Source of the DNA: Hetaerina americana
Taxonomy: Eukaryota > Arthropoda > Insecta > Odonata > Calopterygidae
DNA length: 64,000 nt
NCBI GenBank assembly: GCA_022747635.1
Contig: JAKTNV010000011.1
Location: forward strand, 14,194,975 to 14,258,974
Direction of reading: 5' to 3'
The notes beneath the pieces are model-generated. The model did no database searches. It saw only the letters and a list, made by a program, of their open reading frames with translations, and was not told the DNA's origin. Numbering within the stretch: the first letter of the stretch is position 1; every line of letters begins with the position of its first letter. The position numbers and the translations under genes are program-made. Positions 50,301-61,124 of the stretch are shown in pieces.

Positions 50301-53300
50301 GAATGAAGGGAGATAGAATGAATGTGGAATTGAACAGAAGTTAATTGTAGTTTAGGGTGTGTCTTATTTGGTATGGTTAATATATTTAGGAGTGGACAGT
50401 CTCTGTTCATCCAAATCTTACCTTAAATAGTAGACTATGAAATATTAATAACGATCATCATGCTGATTCTATTACAATAATAAAATGAGTTTCAGACATG
50501 TGCAAAAAGTTTTGCATTTCCATTGTATTGTGCAATATTGGCTTGTACCAGAGTAGCTCATGGTGGTTAAGGTTATATATCATGGAAATTGCACTGCCCA
50601 TCTGTATGTATGCAAGTCGATGATTCCTCCTTGTTCACTATATATAAGGTCTGTCCCAAAACTAGTACAACTTATTTTTTCCTGGATAGAGGGATGGATG
50701 GGTGGTGCTTTCTCTGGCTGAGTTTGAGGGATGGGAGTCTCAGGAAAGGCTGGAACCCAATGTCAGTTGGCTCCCAGCCTTTATAAAGCATGGATTGCTC
50801 GTTTGCAAAACCTCTATCATGTGATCTCATCACACTTCATAATGAACTGGTTATTGGAAGTTCTACACCATCAGAATGTGTGTGAAACTGGGCAAAAACA
50901 GGAAAGAGACTGATGACATGCTGAAGGCACCTTATGATAATAATGCCACGGATAGGTCGGGTGTTTTTGAGTGGCTTAAGGGGATCGAGATGGTGCCGTG
51001 GCTATCGCACTGGCTTCCCATCCAGAGTGCCCGGGTTCATATCCCTGTGGTGTTGAATACTTTTCAGTGGTATCTCGATCCCAACTTGAAGTGCTTTGTG
51101 GAGGGTACTTTGAGTGAGTACGTTGTCCGTCGGATGGGATGTTAAGCTTTGGACCCCTTGGCGCCTTTCATAAAGAGTAGGCTAATACTGATGCCAGGTT
51201 TCTCTCCACCCTTCATCCTTTCCTGTCCATTCCTAATGGTGCAAATGACCTCAGCTGTCGGTCGCCTCCCCTAAATACTACTACTACTACTTCTAGAGTG
51301 GCTTAAGTTGCTTCGGGAGGGTAGAGAAGATGCTGAACTCACACAGTGATGAAAATCTTGCAAGAGTGAAGGCTTTTTTGATCAGGGGATACAAGATTAA
51401 GTGTTCGCATGGTTTCTGACGAACTTAGCAACCCTAAAAGTGATGTAAGAGTGACCCAAAAGATGAGTATGAGAGAAGTATATGCAAAGTTGGTGCTGCG
51501 AGTGCTCACGTACGAACAAAAGGAAACGTGCACACTGATATTACAAGAGCTTCTCGACCATGTAAGTGAGGATCCAATTTTTTTAGACAATGCAGTTTTG
51601 CCGGCATTGAAATTGGAATCTTGAAGTCATATACTTTTAAAAATGAATTTTGCCTGTATTATACAGATCTCTGGTTTAATCATGTGCCCTCTCATTGGTC
51701 AGCTAAGTTTGAACATTAAAACAAGAACTTCGAGTGCTGGCTTTCTATAGAAGCTCTTGGATTTTGCTGTGTTTCTATGGTTTCCTGACTTAACTTTCCT
51801 GCTTCTTGAGAATCTAAAAACTAAGGAAACTATTTTGAATATTATAATAGGGGGAATAAACTGGAGCAGTGCATGAATTTTGACAGTATATTAAAGAAAA
51901 AGATGGACATTAGGGAAAGAATTGTATTAGCGAAAGACGAACTTCCAAAAAGAAAAATAAGGATGATAAATACACCAAGTAAAGTGGTAAAAAAACCATT
52001 AAACATGGTAAAGCCTGTTGATGTGTTACAGAAAATTTTGGTAACCATGCTTCTCAAAAACTTGAGGCTATACTGGTTTCGGTCAACAGCATTTTGAGGA
52101 TTGTAGATAAGGCTAATGGTGTTGGGGAGCAAATCCTGTACAGAGGATTAAAAATAATAGCATGCTGTGGAATTCAAATTGATGAATCAACTATTATAAC
52201 CATTCTATCCTACTGTGCTTCATGAGGTACAAAAAAGATGAAGACTTGAAGGAAGAACTTTCCTTGTAGCTTTGAATTCGCCCATATACGTAGATCTATT
52301 TTGAGACATCTATTGAAAAAGAACAAATAAAAAATAGGTATTTATTGATATGCAAATTTCAAATTGCAATTGTTTTTCTACTGACATGAAGTTTTGAATT
52401 CAGACTACAGAACATTTAGAATTTTTCAAAATCATGACAATAGGTCTCCATTTGATAAAACTTTGCTGGTTGAGATGCATGCTTTTATTCCAGAAATTTT
52501 ACAAAATTGTGACAAAGTTAGAATAATGCATTTTTTTCAGAACAGTATGAGATTTTCAACCATAAAAGAATTTTTTTAAACCAAACTGTTAAATTACATG
52601 ATTTCACGAAACCCATAACCAGTGTTTAATGCCTCTGTCCACCCTTAGCCTTATTCCACTCCCCAATGCCCCAATGAATTACTGCAAGTTGACTTTTGCT
52701 TGACTATATGCCTTATGAATGTATCTTATCTTCTCTCTCCCTCCTTTCCCCATCTGACCCTTCATCTTCATCTAACAGGTCCATAAGTTAGATGGCAATG
52801 TTTGTTAAATGGAGTACAAATGATAATAATGAGAAAACATTAAAACTGGTCAATTGTTTCAATAAAGTAAGGTACATTACAAGGTGTTTTTTCAATAATG
52901 ATTATATTCCACAAAGTAACAGCGCCGACAAAATATTCCATTAGAGACAATTAGCAAAGGGTATTTTCAATCCCAGTAATAGGTGTGGCATAGGAATATT
53001 TATAAGCGGCACTGTAAGAATGAATAATTATTTCTCAGGGGTGGTTTAAGCGTATTAAAAATCCTGAAATATTGCTTCTCATTGTATGATTCACCAGCAA
53101 CACCTAGATGCAAAATATATTTTTTCCTAATTAAACATGGTTACGGGATGGATGGGATTTAGGTTTTGAAAATAGGACATGTTTAACATCTTGGTTTATT
53201 ACAGGGTATGGGAGCGGCATTGGGATAGGGTGGGGATTTAATAAGTGGATAGTCTGATTTGAAGAGACTTCATAAGTTAGCAGGGAATTTGAAATTAATG

Positions 53301-54631
53301 GAGGGACATTTGGGAAAAAGGATGGTGGTGGAATTGTACTTCTTGAGGATAGGGTTGACGATTTTTAGGATGGATCCCAGAAACTCTATGCCAGGGAAGT
53401 AGGTGGTGAAAATTGAAAGGGGTGGCTTTCTGTAGAAGGAGAAGGTTTGGGAGTGTAAGCATGTCTTCGGATTTTATTTTTAGGATGGACTCAGGATAAC
53501 CTCCTAGGAGGAGGGAATGGCGTAAGTTTGAGAGGAATTTATCAAGGGAGTCGGGGTCATTGAGGATTCAGTGTCCTGGTATTGAAAGGGTATAAGGAAT
53601 GGTGGAGCATTTGGTGTGATAGAGGTGGCAACTATTATAGCAAGTATTGTTGTTAGCCTGTTTTCTATGCATAGAAGTGTGGAATGTTAGTCCATTAATG
53701 ATATGTTCACATCAAGGAAAGCGATTTGGGAGGAGGAAACAGAGGATGAGTTGAGGTCGGCAATGAAGGTCATTCCCCACTCATAAGGCTTCTCATTATA
53801 CATGAATTTCACATGCCACACATAACTATCTCTACCCTCACCAGATGGATGTCCACAACTGGGTGACTCTCCTGAAAACACTGTGGTAGAATTTCCCCTA
53901 GTTTCTTTGAATAAGTATTTAAGAACTTAATTGATTACCAGTTGCTCAAAAAATGGGAGGAAACGTAATAAATACATTCTGAAACCCATCTGCTCTAAAA
54001 AAATACTTACAAACACTGTCCAACTGATTAAAAGCTGTAATATAAATTAACATGCACTCTAAGATTCAGTATTTAATAATATGAGTAGTGTCGTGATGTG
54101 AGGATAGCCATCTTTAAAGCTTATTTATATACTTTAAGATAGCTGAAATACATAACTGAAAATATGCTCCATAAGTTACCTATTCATACGTTTATGATAT
54201 GATAACTGTGGACATAAAATTGTAAATTATAATATCACAAAATAATTAATCATCTAATAATTTTAAACAAATAATATCAAATTACTAATAATAATGGATT
54301 TGAAAATATCACGAAAATTGAAGTAGAACCTAAAATTCCTCACTTCTATTGACATAGACTGTCAAATGCGTGAAACTGTTGGCAATAGGGTCCATTGACT
54401 CCAAATTTCAGCACATGACTTTTTACAGAGAGAGATAATATTCAATAAAAAAGGCTCAGGGAAAAAAGACACGGGTGATCTGAGATCCAAGCCACACATA
54501 TAATGATGCATTTAAAATAACTGGAAATACCTTTCTGTGCCTTTTTCTTGTGTGACATGATACTGCATTGCAGTCAACCTCTTCTTGAGCTCTGCTTTTG
54601 ATGGTTTTTGAGCATTATCACTTTCTGCCAT
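38359..54631 (-). CDS. MsrB: Peptide-methionine (R)-S-oxide reductase, MsrB/SelR family, complete
   Basis: Three coding exons, 54531-54631, 46461-46633 and 38359-38522, join in phase to 438 nt, 145 aa. The ATG at 54631 follows an acceptor (TATAG|GT), with an in-frame stop in the upstream exon. Donors are AG|GTATTT and CATG|GTGGGT; acceptors are TTGCAG|GG and CGGCAG|GA. Domain content: [28 protein letters not shown], zinc CxxC pairs (C51/C54 in YSCVVCK, C100/C103 in [14 protein letters not shown]), the candidate resolving Cys C69 in ECGWPAF, and the catalytic C123 in [11 protein letters not shown]. The enzyme reduces methionine-R-sulfoxide in proteins with thioredoxin; in flies the orthologue (SelR) also reverses Mical oxidation of actin. 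Position 123 is Cys (TGC read), not Sec. No targeting peptide is seen, so cytosol/nucleus is likely. The introns, about 7.9 and 7.9 kb, are rich in transposons. Confidence 0.95.
38523..39776. other. MsrB intron 2, first part
   Basis: Minus-strand intron with no gene seen. A short TA run lies near 38955-38970. Confidence 0.5.
39777..40145 (-). mobile_element. Short Tc1/mariner-like element with terminal inverted repeats
   Basis: Ends CAGGGTGCGGCGCTTAAATC and (inverse of the right end) CAAGGTGTGGGGCTTAAATC form imperfect inverted repeats, with TA outside each. Inside, the minus strand reads [39 protein letters not shown], the helix-turn-helix start of a mariner-type transposase. The rest is deleted (369 bp in total). 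Confidence 0.85.
40148..41067 (+). mobile_element. Internally deleted mariner transposon
   Basis: Both ends carry CGGTTCAATAAGTACC as an inverted repeat (right copy at 41051-41066). The transposase starts at 40324 ([20 protein letters not shown]), has an in-frame stop after KEI, then continues with [20 protein letters not shown] and [20 protein letters not shown] to [15 protein letters not shown]. The catalytic middle is deleted. It resumes with [19 protein letters not shown] and ends KGDYVEN. The third catalytic Asp (APSDY context) is Asn here. Inactive. Confidence 0.9.
41380..42085 (-). pseudogene. Tigger/pogo-type transposase relic
   Basis: The minus strand reads [47 protein letters not shown] (CENP-B-type DNA-binding region), then [32 protein letters not shown] (first catalytic Asp box, normally NADETGLFWK) and [20 protein letters not shown]. 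Stops lie between the two halves and the later DDE parts are missing. Confidence 0.8.
42500..44735. other. MsrB intron, nothing recognised
   Basis: AT-rich DNA with only short open frames and no motif. Confidence 0.45.
44740..45965 (-). mobile_element. LINE fragment, endonuclease to start of RT
   Basis: On the minus strand: [15 protein letters not shown] near 45810 (the GDWN catalytic box of AP-type endonucleases), [20 protein letters not shown] near 45130, and [10 protein letters not shown] near 44755 (RT block). Many stops. The rest of RT is absent. Confidence 0.7.
46735..46805 (-). repeat. tRNA-like sequence (possible SINE head)
   Basis: The minus strand has GGTAGAGTATCAGAGC (A-box like) and GGTTCAATTCC (B box) with a CAGGG/CCATG region that pairs only partly. 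It lies about 100 bp upstream of MsrB exon 2 in transcription order. Confidence 0.4.
46900..47780. other. MsrB intron 1, nothing recognised
   Basis: AT-rich non-coding DNA. Confidence 0.4.
47784..48058. repeat. Foldback palindrome of about 275 bp
   Basis: Left arm from AAGTAATGTTTC at 47784 and right arm ending ACATTGCTT at 48058 are imperfect inverses over almost their full length: CCAATTTTTATT against AATAAAAATTGG, CATCATTATCATGG against CCTGATAATGAAG, TATGCTCATGAGTGGA against TCCACTTGTGAGCATA. The centre is AGGAGGCCACCTCTT. Non-coding. Confidence 0.8.
48535..48990 (-). mobile_element. LINE 3' end fragment with ATT repeat tail
   Basis: The minus strand reads [60 protein letters not shown]. 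The 3' end is CCTACCTTTACCGGTAGTTT followed by an AAT-type repeat at 48530-48545. It is one of the best-preserved copies of the common LINE terminus. Confidence 0.8.
48991..50105. other. MsrB intron 1, nothing recognised
   Basis: AT-rich; open frames at 49349-49534 and 49607-49798 have no motif. Confidence 0.4.
50110..50440 (+). mobile_element. LINE 3' end fragment
   Basis: Shares TTGGCAATGGAATCCTGATG, a GAATGAAGGGAGATAGAATG block and the terminus ATCCAAATCTTACCTTAAAT with the other copies. Contains the motif TCACCGCGTAGGTTGTTT also seen near 14578. Confidence 0.6.
50655..51625 (+). mobile_element. Mariner relic with a SINE inserted
   Basis: The N-terminal part reads [20 protein letters not shown] and RSGVFEWLK. 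After the SINE it continues [11 protein letters not shown], then a degenerate middle, [20 protein letters not shown] and [14 protein letters not shown], matching mariner transposase order up to just before the first catalytic Asp. The left end probably starts near GGTCTGTCCCAAAACTAGTA at 50650. The C-terminal half is missing. Confidence 0.8.
50981..51295 (+). mobile_element. tRNA-derived SINE, family A, copy 4, with 12-bp target duplication
   Basis: Flanked by GAGTGGCTTAAG at 50969-50980 and 51296-51307. Full structure: GGCTATCGCACTGGCTTCCC, B-box-like GGGTTCATATCCC, GTGCTTTGTGGAGGGTACTT, GTCCGTCGGATGGGATGTTA, and a (TAC)n tail. It interrupts a mariner transposase between FEWLK and LLREGRED. 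Confidence 0.92.
51845..51990 (+). mobile_element. Degenerate LINE fragment
   Basis: GGGAATAAACTGGAGCAG followed by [18 protein letters not shown] resembles the KDIRRRI-LAKEAF-RR region of the local LINE. Weak but in the right order. Confidence 0.45.
52100..53200. other. MsrB intron 1, nothing recognised
   Basis: AT-rich non-coding DNA. Confidence 0.4.
53215..53880 (-). mobile_element. Penelope-like (or related) reverse-transcriptase relic
   Basis: The minus strand reads [14 protein letters not shown], then in a neighbouring frame [33 protein letters not shown] and [20 protein letters not shown] with GGYPESIL. This follows the FLDV...RKPT...HP..K.S.PYSLALR...RGY order typical of Penelope-like RTs. 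Frameshifts and stops make it inactive. Assignment to Penelope rather than another RT class is by pattern only. Confidence 0.5.
53890..54525. other. MsrB intron 1, 5' part, nothing recognised
   Basis: AT-rich, no motif seen. Confidence 0.4.
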
Positions 54632-55643
54632 ACCTATAAAAAGATGTCAATAAATAACTTTACAGAATCTTGCATAATTAAAATGGTTCACTAAAAATAA
54701 CAGGGGAATTTCTGGGCACTGAATGAGTATAGAGTAGAGGGAATCAAGCGAAACCATTGCCATAAATTATCTTGAATTAAAATGAACACAATGGCACGTA
54801 ATAAAGGCAGCTAACACCCAAATGATAAAATCCTAGACCGTAATTCACTCGCTTAAACCCATATAAGAGAATAAAGAAGAATAATGTTTAATCTAACATT
54901 TCTGCGACAGTAGGTGGTAGAATTTATTAACAGTTATTACTTAAGAGGAGTCTCACCAGTGATTCAGAGACGCTTAGGCATTTACGCTGGACATATTATA
55001 AATAATGCACCTGATATAAATATGCCATAAATCAGGACAATTACGCGATAGTAATAACTACGTGATAAACAGGTGAATTTCTCTCTAATTCATCAACGGG
55101 TAAAAAAATGAAAAACCATCAATTTCACAGCTCATAAAAATACCATATTAGGGCACATAAAAAATTGGCATTCGTCCAATGGCATATTCGTTGATCTTGG
55201 ATTACTTTACTGACTACCAGCGGCTTTATGTATTTATTAACTAAAATTAAAAAAAATTAAACTATACGGGTTGCCAAATGTCATTTTGACGACAATGTCA
55301 TTTTAATTGTCTGTGACGTTAAAGAAACAATTATAGCTCGCTTCAATAGCTAAAACCTTGGAAAGGGACAAATGTCGCGAAGGCATAAAGTTTAGGGCTT
55401 CATCATTTGCCATGTTGAATTACCCAAATTATAAAAATGGATTTAACCATGCAAGTCAATTACAAATCAACAATTCTTCAATGAAACAAGTAAGTATTAC
55501 TTGCTTTGTTTGATACTGATGAGAGCATTTTCTAAGTAGTTAGGGAAGTCAGCTCACGAAACAAATATGAAAAAGTAACACACTAGCTTGTTCGCATATT
55601 AAAATAGTGTAATAACTGTGCTATGCCTGTTTTGAACACTTAC

Positions 55644-55890
55644 CTAAGAATTAACACAACACAGTGATAAATATCAATCAAATTGACGTCTGCTTCAGTC
55701 TTAGAACTTTACGTGTCCACTCCAGAATAAGTTGTCGTGTGATTTCGTACGAGCACCATCTAAAGATAGTGAAGAAGTATAGGCCTTCCAATCTTGGCTC
55801 AGTAGGCAGCAAAAGTTTGGTTTCCTTTTTTGGTTTGCTTTTCTCGAACGTCAACGACACGAATATTTTCCTCTGGCAGTTGCGCACAAA
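55644..55890 (-). other. Probable 5' untranslated first exon of MsrB
   Basis: A strong donor TTCTTAG|GTAAGT lies at 55644/55643 on the minus strand, about 1 kb upstream of the acceptor before the MsrB ATG. Joining them leaves an in-frame stop before the ATG, so this exon would be untranslated. Its 5' limit is a guess. Confidence 0.5.
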
Positions 55891-56214
55891 ATGAATGCTA
55901 TAATGCGCATTTTATACTTCTTTTTTGTAATAAACTTTTATTTTATACTTTAGGTTTTGACGTTTGACGGATAATAATGTTATGCATATGGAACGATAAA
56001 TAATTAAAGTTTTCACTTTTTAGAATGCCACTTTCAAGACATTTCGAAAAAACCCGTGTAAAGTTTTTGAATGGTTGCCTGTAGTTGTTGGCATAGGCAG
56101 GGTCTGGGGGTGGTTATCATAAGATTACGCACGCTCACGTGCTTTGCATGAAGAACTTGCGACTTATTCGTCAAAAATTGTCTCATAATTGAGTCGAAGT
56201 ATCAAGCAGCAATC
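55891..56214. promoter_or_regulatory. Shared head-to-head promoter region of MsrB and RagA/B
   Basis: About 320 bp separate the probable MsrB first exon (minus) from the RagA/B ATG (plus). No clear TATA box for either was chosen. Two house-keeping genes in this arrangement suggest a bidirectional promoter. Confidence 0.5.
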
Positions 56215-59200
56215 ATGAAGAAAAAGGTGGGTTGGATGTGAAGCCAAATTATATTTACAATAATAGTAATTACGCCAATGGAAACTCGAATTTCACTGCT
56301 TTTGACTGCCGTGTTTTGGATACACATGAAAATGTTACTTAAAATTTTTAGGTAAGTTATTCTGGATGAGTATTTCCATGCATGTATTAGCTTACAGTTA
56401 TCATCTTCTTGCAGGTTCTGCTTATGGGCAAGAGTGGGTCTGGGAAAACTAGTATGCGATCTATTATTTTTGCTAATTATATCGCTAGAGACACCCGTCG
56501 GTTAGGGGCAACAAGTACGTATCGTTCATGTGTATTTCCTGGAAAGAAATCAGTGTAGTGATATGAATTAATTTATAATTTTTCTTGCAGTTGATGTCGA
56601 ACACTCGCATGTTCGGTTTCTTGGAAATCTCGTTCTTAATCTCTGGGATTGTGGAGGGTAAGTTGCATTTAGCACTTTGTATTTAGTGGATTTGTGTTTA
56701 TTTTTGTTGTGATATGAACTTCATTTATCATCAATTTTTGCGTATTTAGGCAAGAGGCGTTCATGGAAAATTACTTTGCTAGTCAAAGAGACAACATCTT
56801 CAGAAATGTAGAAGTGCTAATTTATGTTTTCGATGTTGAAAGCAGAGAATTGGACAAAGACATGCATTATTATCAAAGTTGTTTGGAGGCGATCCTCCAA
56901 AATTCTCCTGATGCCAAAGTTTTTTGCCTTGTACATAAAATGGATCTTGTGCAAGAGGACCAAAGGGACTTGGTAATATTTAATTCCTAATGCTGCAACA
57001 TTTACATTTGGAATTAGATTTTCTCTCGTTTTTTAGGTGTAGTGAAAGAATGCAAATAATCTTACAAGAACAGCTGTTTTGCGAGAGAGCTAACGAATAG
57101 TATTAATTTTTCATATAGAATTTATCATGATTAGAAATTCAAATAATTTAAACATTGAATTGAATTATTTGCATTTTCCATTTACAATTATGTTCCTAAT
57201 TATGACCTTGGATGAAGTAGTGTGCACTCCTTTTTTCCAGATCTTTAGGGAAAGGGAAGAAGATCTTAAGAGATTATCAAAACCTCTAGAGTGTACCTGT
57301 TTCAGAACATCTATATGGGACGAAACCTTGTACAGGGTATGTATTTCATTTAAAGTTAATGGGAACCTGCATGATTCCAAACAACAAGTTTCTTTGTATT
57401 ATTAATAATTGTTCTTCTGTTCTGGTTTGTTGATTAATAGGCGTGGTCATCGATAGTGTACATGCTTATTCCTAATGTCAAAGAATTGGAGCAAAGCTTA
57501 CAAGAGTTTGCAGATATAATTGATGCAGATGAAGTGTTGCTCTTTGAACGAGCAACTTTCCTAGTAATCTCTCACTGCCAGCGTCTTGCCCACAGAGATG
57601 TTCATCGTTTTGAAAAAGTTAGCAACATCATTAAGCAATTTAAACTCAGTTGCAGGTGAGTTACATTAAATATTATTTATGAAAATTTGCACGAGTAAAA
57701 CACTTAAGTAAATGTGTAGTGCAACTCATTATATTTTCGATATTTATCCCATAGCAGTGCTTATATTTTAAGCTTTATCTTTTGTAAGGTATATTTTCTC
57801 TTTATTAATTTTGATGTGCTGTATAGAAACTATTGAGATCAAAAATGGGCCTAGTTTGGGGGTGGTATCATGCCATTACCGTTCTTAAACAATCAGTCCC
57901 AGTGTGTGTAGTCCATTAATAATTTGAAAAGTATGTACCAGTTTTTTTCCTATATGTTCACCCTGTAATAGTGAATTCCTTTCTATTGTCCAGAAATTGT
58001 ATCATGGTGTGAATTTTAGGTTTTCCATACCTTTGGTAAGGTCTTGAAAACATTCCATAGTTTCTAATGCTCAGTTTGGTGTGTGATATTCTAGTTTATA
58101 ATCAGATTTTCTCCTCCCCAGAATGTGCCGACCTACGTAAATGACTTCTTGAAAATCTTTGTCCTAGAAGTCTATTCAAATTCAGTGTATCCCTGGGTAT
58201 TTCCCTAGGTATTTGGCCATCATCATTAATGAAAAGGTCATTAAACCAGTGAGGGAGGCAGTGAGTGAAATCAAGCCTGTAGTGATCCTTGTGCAGGTTT
58301 CATGATTCAATGCCAAGTGGGTGACACTCAAGTTCCTCAGCTCAAGTGAAGATTATAAACTAACCCTCAATTTTCATATTTCTTTTGTTTATTTTAATAT
58401 TCTATTGATAATTTCTATTAATATTTTCCCCGAGAATTATTATTTGGCTGTAAGAAAAGAAAAGGGGACTGTTATTCTTGGGACTGTTTGAATGAAAACT
58501 TTAGTTAGTAAAATACTTCGTTTTGTGAAACTTGTGGTATTGACTCAACTCTCTTCCATCTAGTATAGTCAGAGAGATGGAAGTTGCGGTTTCACGTTTG
58601 AGAATGGAGCAATGAAACCTGACCTACTTATCAAGGGAGAGGGGGTACATTATGTTTGTGACTCACATTAATGTGTGACAAATATGAAATGTGTTGTGCA
58701 AAATATGATCCAGGGTGTGTGAAATATTATTTGACATGTGCAAAACAAGCTAGTCATCATAGAAGACTTGGAATATGCTCTAGGGGTTGACCATAATCAT
58801 TTATGCCGAGGAATTTAATTTAAAAAAGAAACAGTGGTGCAATACAAGCAAATTATAATAATGTACATACAAGCAAGCAACAGTAATCTCACCCTAAAGG
58901 TCTGTATGCCAGGTGAGGGTACAGCTCACCCATACATGAAATATGCCCATCAGGTTATCAGAGGCCAGGTCCTTTCTTGGGGCCACCTGTGGTTTTGCAG
59001 GAATTTCAGGTAACTGAAAAATCATGCATATTTCTAATTTGAGGATGCGCAGAGGTATGGTCTGGAATTGGTAAATTCACATCCTCGAGTTGGTAAACCA
59101 ACGATCCAAAAGACTTCTATGCCCCACAATATTATATCACTGAACCAAGTTAAAGTGTCTACATTCTTGATAATGGACTATTATGGCTTTCATTATGCAT

Positions 59201-61124
59201 TAGATCATTATTTTCTGTGGCCTAAGTCCACTACAGCCTGGAAGGAGCTTTTCATTTGTCATGGGAATATCAGTAATTTCTTTGCATATTTCCTGGTAGA
59301 GGTATGCCCGATTTGGCTTAGAAAATCATTCTAACGCTTGATATTTTAGGATCATTTAACACTGAAATTTTGAAACTATACCTATAATTGGCCAGTGATC
59401 AAACATTTCAATGTGATTGAGGGCATCTTGATCACGGTAGGTTTAAAGGCAATGCTCCTTACATATTTTTGCTTTCCTGTAAAACTTGCCCACATTTATG
59501 TATGTGAGTATCATGCATGAATATTCATATCGAAGGTTAATTCAATGGGATAGGTCAGGGCTCACCTCATACTGTGTTATTTGGCCTATAAAATTCGCAC
59601 ATTCGGGCAGGAGGGTCAGTACCACTCCCTGTGACATTGTGGTTTACCAGAATGATCTGTACTTTGTAGTATACCATTTCAAGGGGTACGTTTTTAAATG
59701 GACACAGACTGTATACTATTACATACATTTCTGAGCCTTGGTTAACAAGACAAATCCTGATACCCCTTGCCACAGTATTTTTTCTTTAATTCAGAATACA
59801 TTCTATTTCCATTCAGTCAATCTGAAAACCTAACCATTTCCTTCCTCATTCGTTGCCTGCCCATTGTTCTTCCCTTTATCATGGTCTTCAACTTTCCATC
59901 GGCTATCAAAATGGTCTGCATCTTCCATTCTGCCACCTTCAGATTTCTCCCAACAACGCTCTCTCCTCCCGCACCACTCCTAGGACATTTATTTTCTTCT
60001 CTGTCCATCCAATTTACCTTTTCCATCCTTCTCCACTCCCATATCTCAAAAGTCTCCAATCTATGCCTATCATCTTGCTTCAATAACCAAATTTCCAAGC
60101 CATGCAAAACCGTGCTCAACTATGATGATCTGGTACTTGAAAAACCTTTATGCTTGTGACTTGGAGATGTTTCACACAAATTCTAAAGTGGAGTGGAACA
60201 GGTTGGGGGATGGAAATTACTTTTAGGAAAATTTCCTGCCCCAACAATCACAGCTTTGATGAAGCTTCATGTGTTCAGAGTCACTTAATGTTAGCCCGGG
60301 TCCTCCAGCCTATGTTGCCCTTTGCTCCACCAATCGATTCTACCATACCCACTAGATTCAGGTAGTATGTAACAAAAAAACTTCAGTAATAAACTGTTGG
60401 CTTTCTGGCAACATAAAAGTATGTATTGACACAATCTTCGAAGGTGTTTGTCGGACAGCAGGAAAATTACTGAAGAAATACAAAATAGTATTTTCAAATG
60501 ATTTTAATTACCCCAAAAAAATGATGTGTCTTTATATTTCGTTCATTTTCTTTGTGGCACCTTTGTAGAATACATAAAAACTTTCTACTATTTTGTGGTT
60601 TAACAGCCTACTAAGGTCTTATTATATTATCATATTTTGTGTTAATGAGAGTGGATGTTGATTGGGTTGACAAATGCACTATTGTGCATTTCCTAAAACA
60701 TTATTGGTAGGCAAAAAAATTAACCCACGGAGATTGTTGATTTGACTATTCTGCTGGGTGGTGAACTTATAAGAGTGACTGCTTTGCTATGTGAATACAT
60801 TTTGCTGCTATCACAAGATTAAAATAAACTAAATTAGAATCTGATGTCAAGGCTGCGTGAAGATAAATAATTTTTTGGCCATATTTCTTGCACATGAAGA
60901 AATACTGCCCATGAATTCTGCCTATCTGCAAACATTTTTTTAACATACCAACCAATAAGTGTATATGTCCTTACTTTCTCGCTCCTTACGTAGAACATTT
61001 TTTTCTAGCAAACTGGCTGCGCAATTCCAAAGTATGGAGGTTAGGAACTCAAATTTTGCAGCTTTTATTGATGTCTTCACATCGAACACCTACGTAATGG
61101 TCATCATGTCAGACCCATCAATAC
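56215..61124 (+). CDS. RagA-B: Ras-related GTP-binding protein RagA/B (3' end missing)
   Basis: Seven exons join in phase: 56215-56226, 56415-56514, 56591-56657, 56750-56972, 57241-57336, 57441-57655, 61009-61124 (276 codons plus 1 nt). The ATG precedes KKK and the P-loop GKSGSGKT (residues 9-16). Further marks are the [14 protein letters not shown] switch region, LWDCGGQ (D57, Q61), the guanine-specificity box HKMD (122-125), and the Rag C-terminal domain ([17 protein letters not shown] block, [43 protein letters not shown]). In animals RagA/B pairs with RagC/D on the lysosome and recruits TORC1 when amino acids are present. Family members are near 313 aa, so about 37 C-terminal residues remain, expected in a further exon after C|GTAAGT at 61125; none was recognised up to the window end. 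Confidence 0.95.
57656..59805. other. RagA/B intron 6, first part
   Basis: No gene or mobile element recognised. The open frame at 59068-59334 has no motif. Confidence 0.45.
59815..60150 (-). mobile_element. LINE fragment (post-RT domain)
   Basis: The minus strand reads [39 protein letters not shown] and [19 protein letters not shown], matching the common LINE of this window. Lies in RagA/B intron 6. Confidence 0.75.
60160..61008. other. RagA/B intron 6, last part
   Basis: Nothing recognised. Confidence 0.4.

Noticed and set aside
55678..55887. 69-codon frame as an N-terminal targeting extension of MsrB
   Set aside because: It ends in a stop before the donor, and the joined frame has a stop just ahead of the MsrB ATG.
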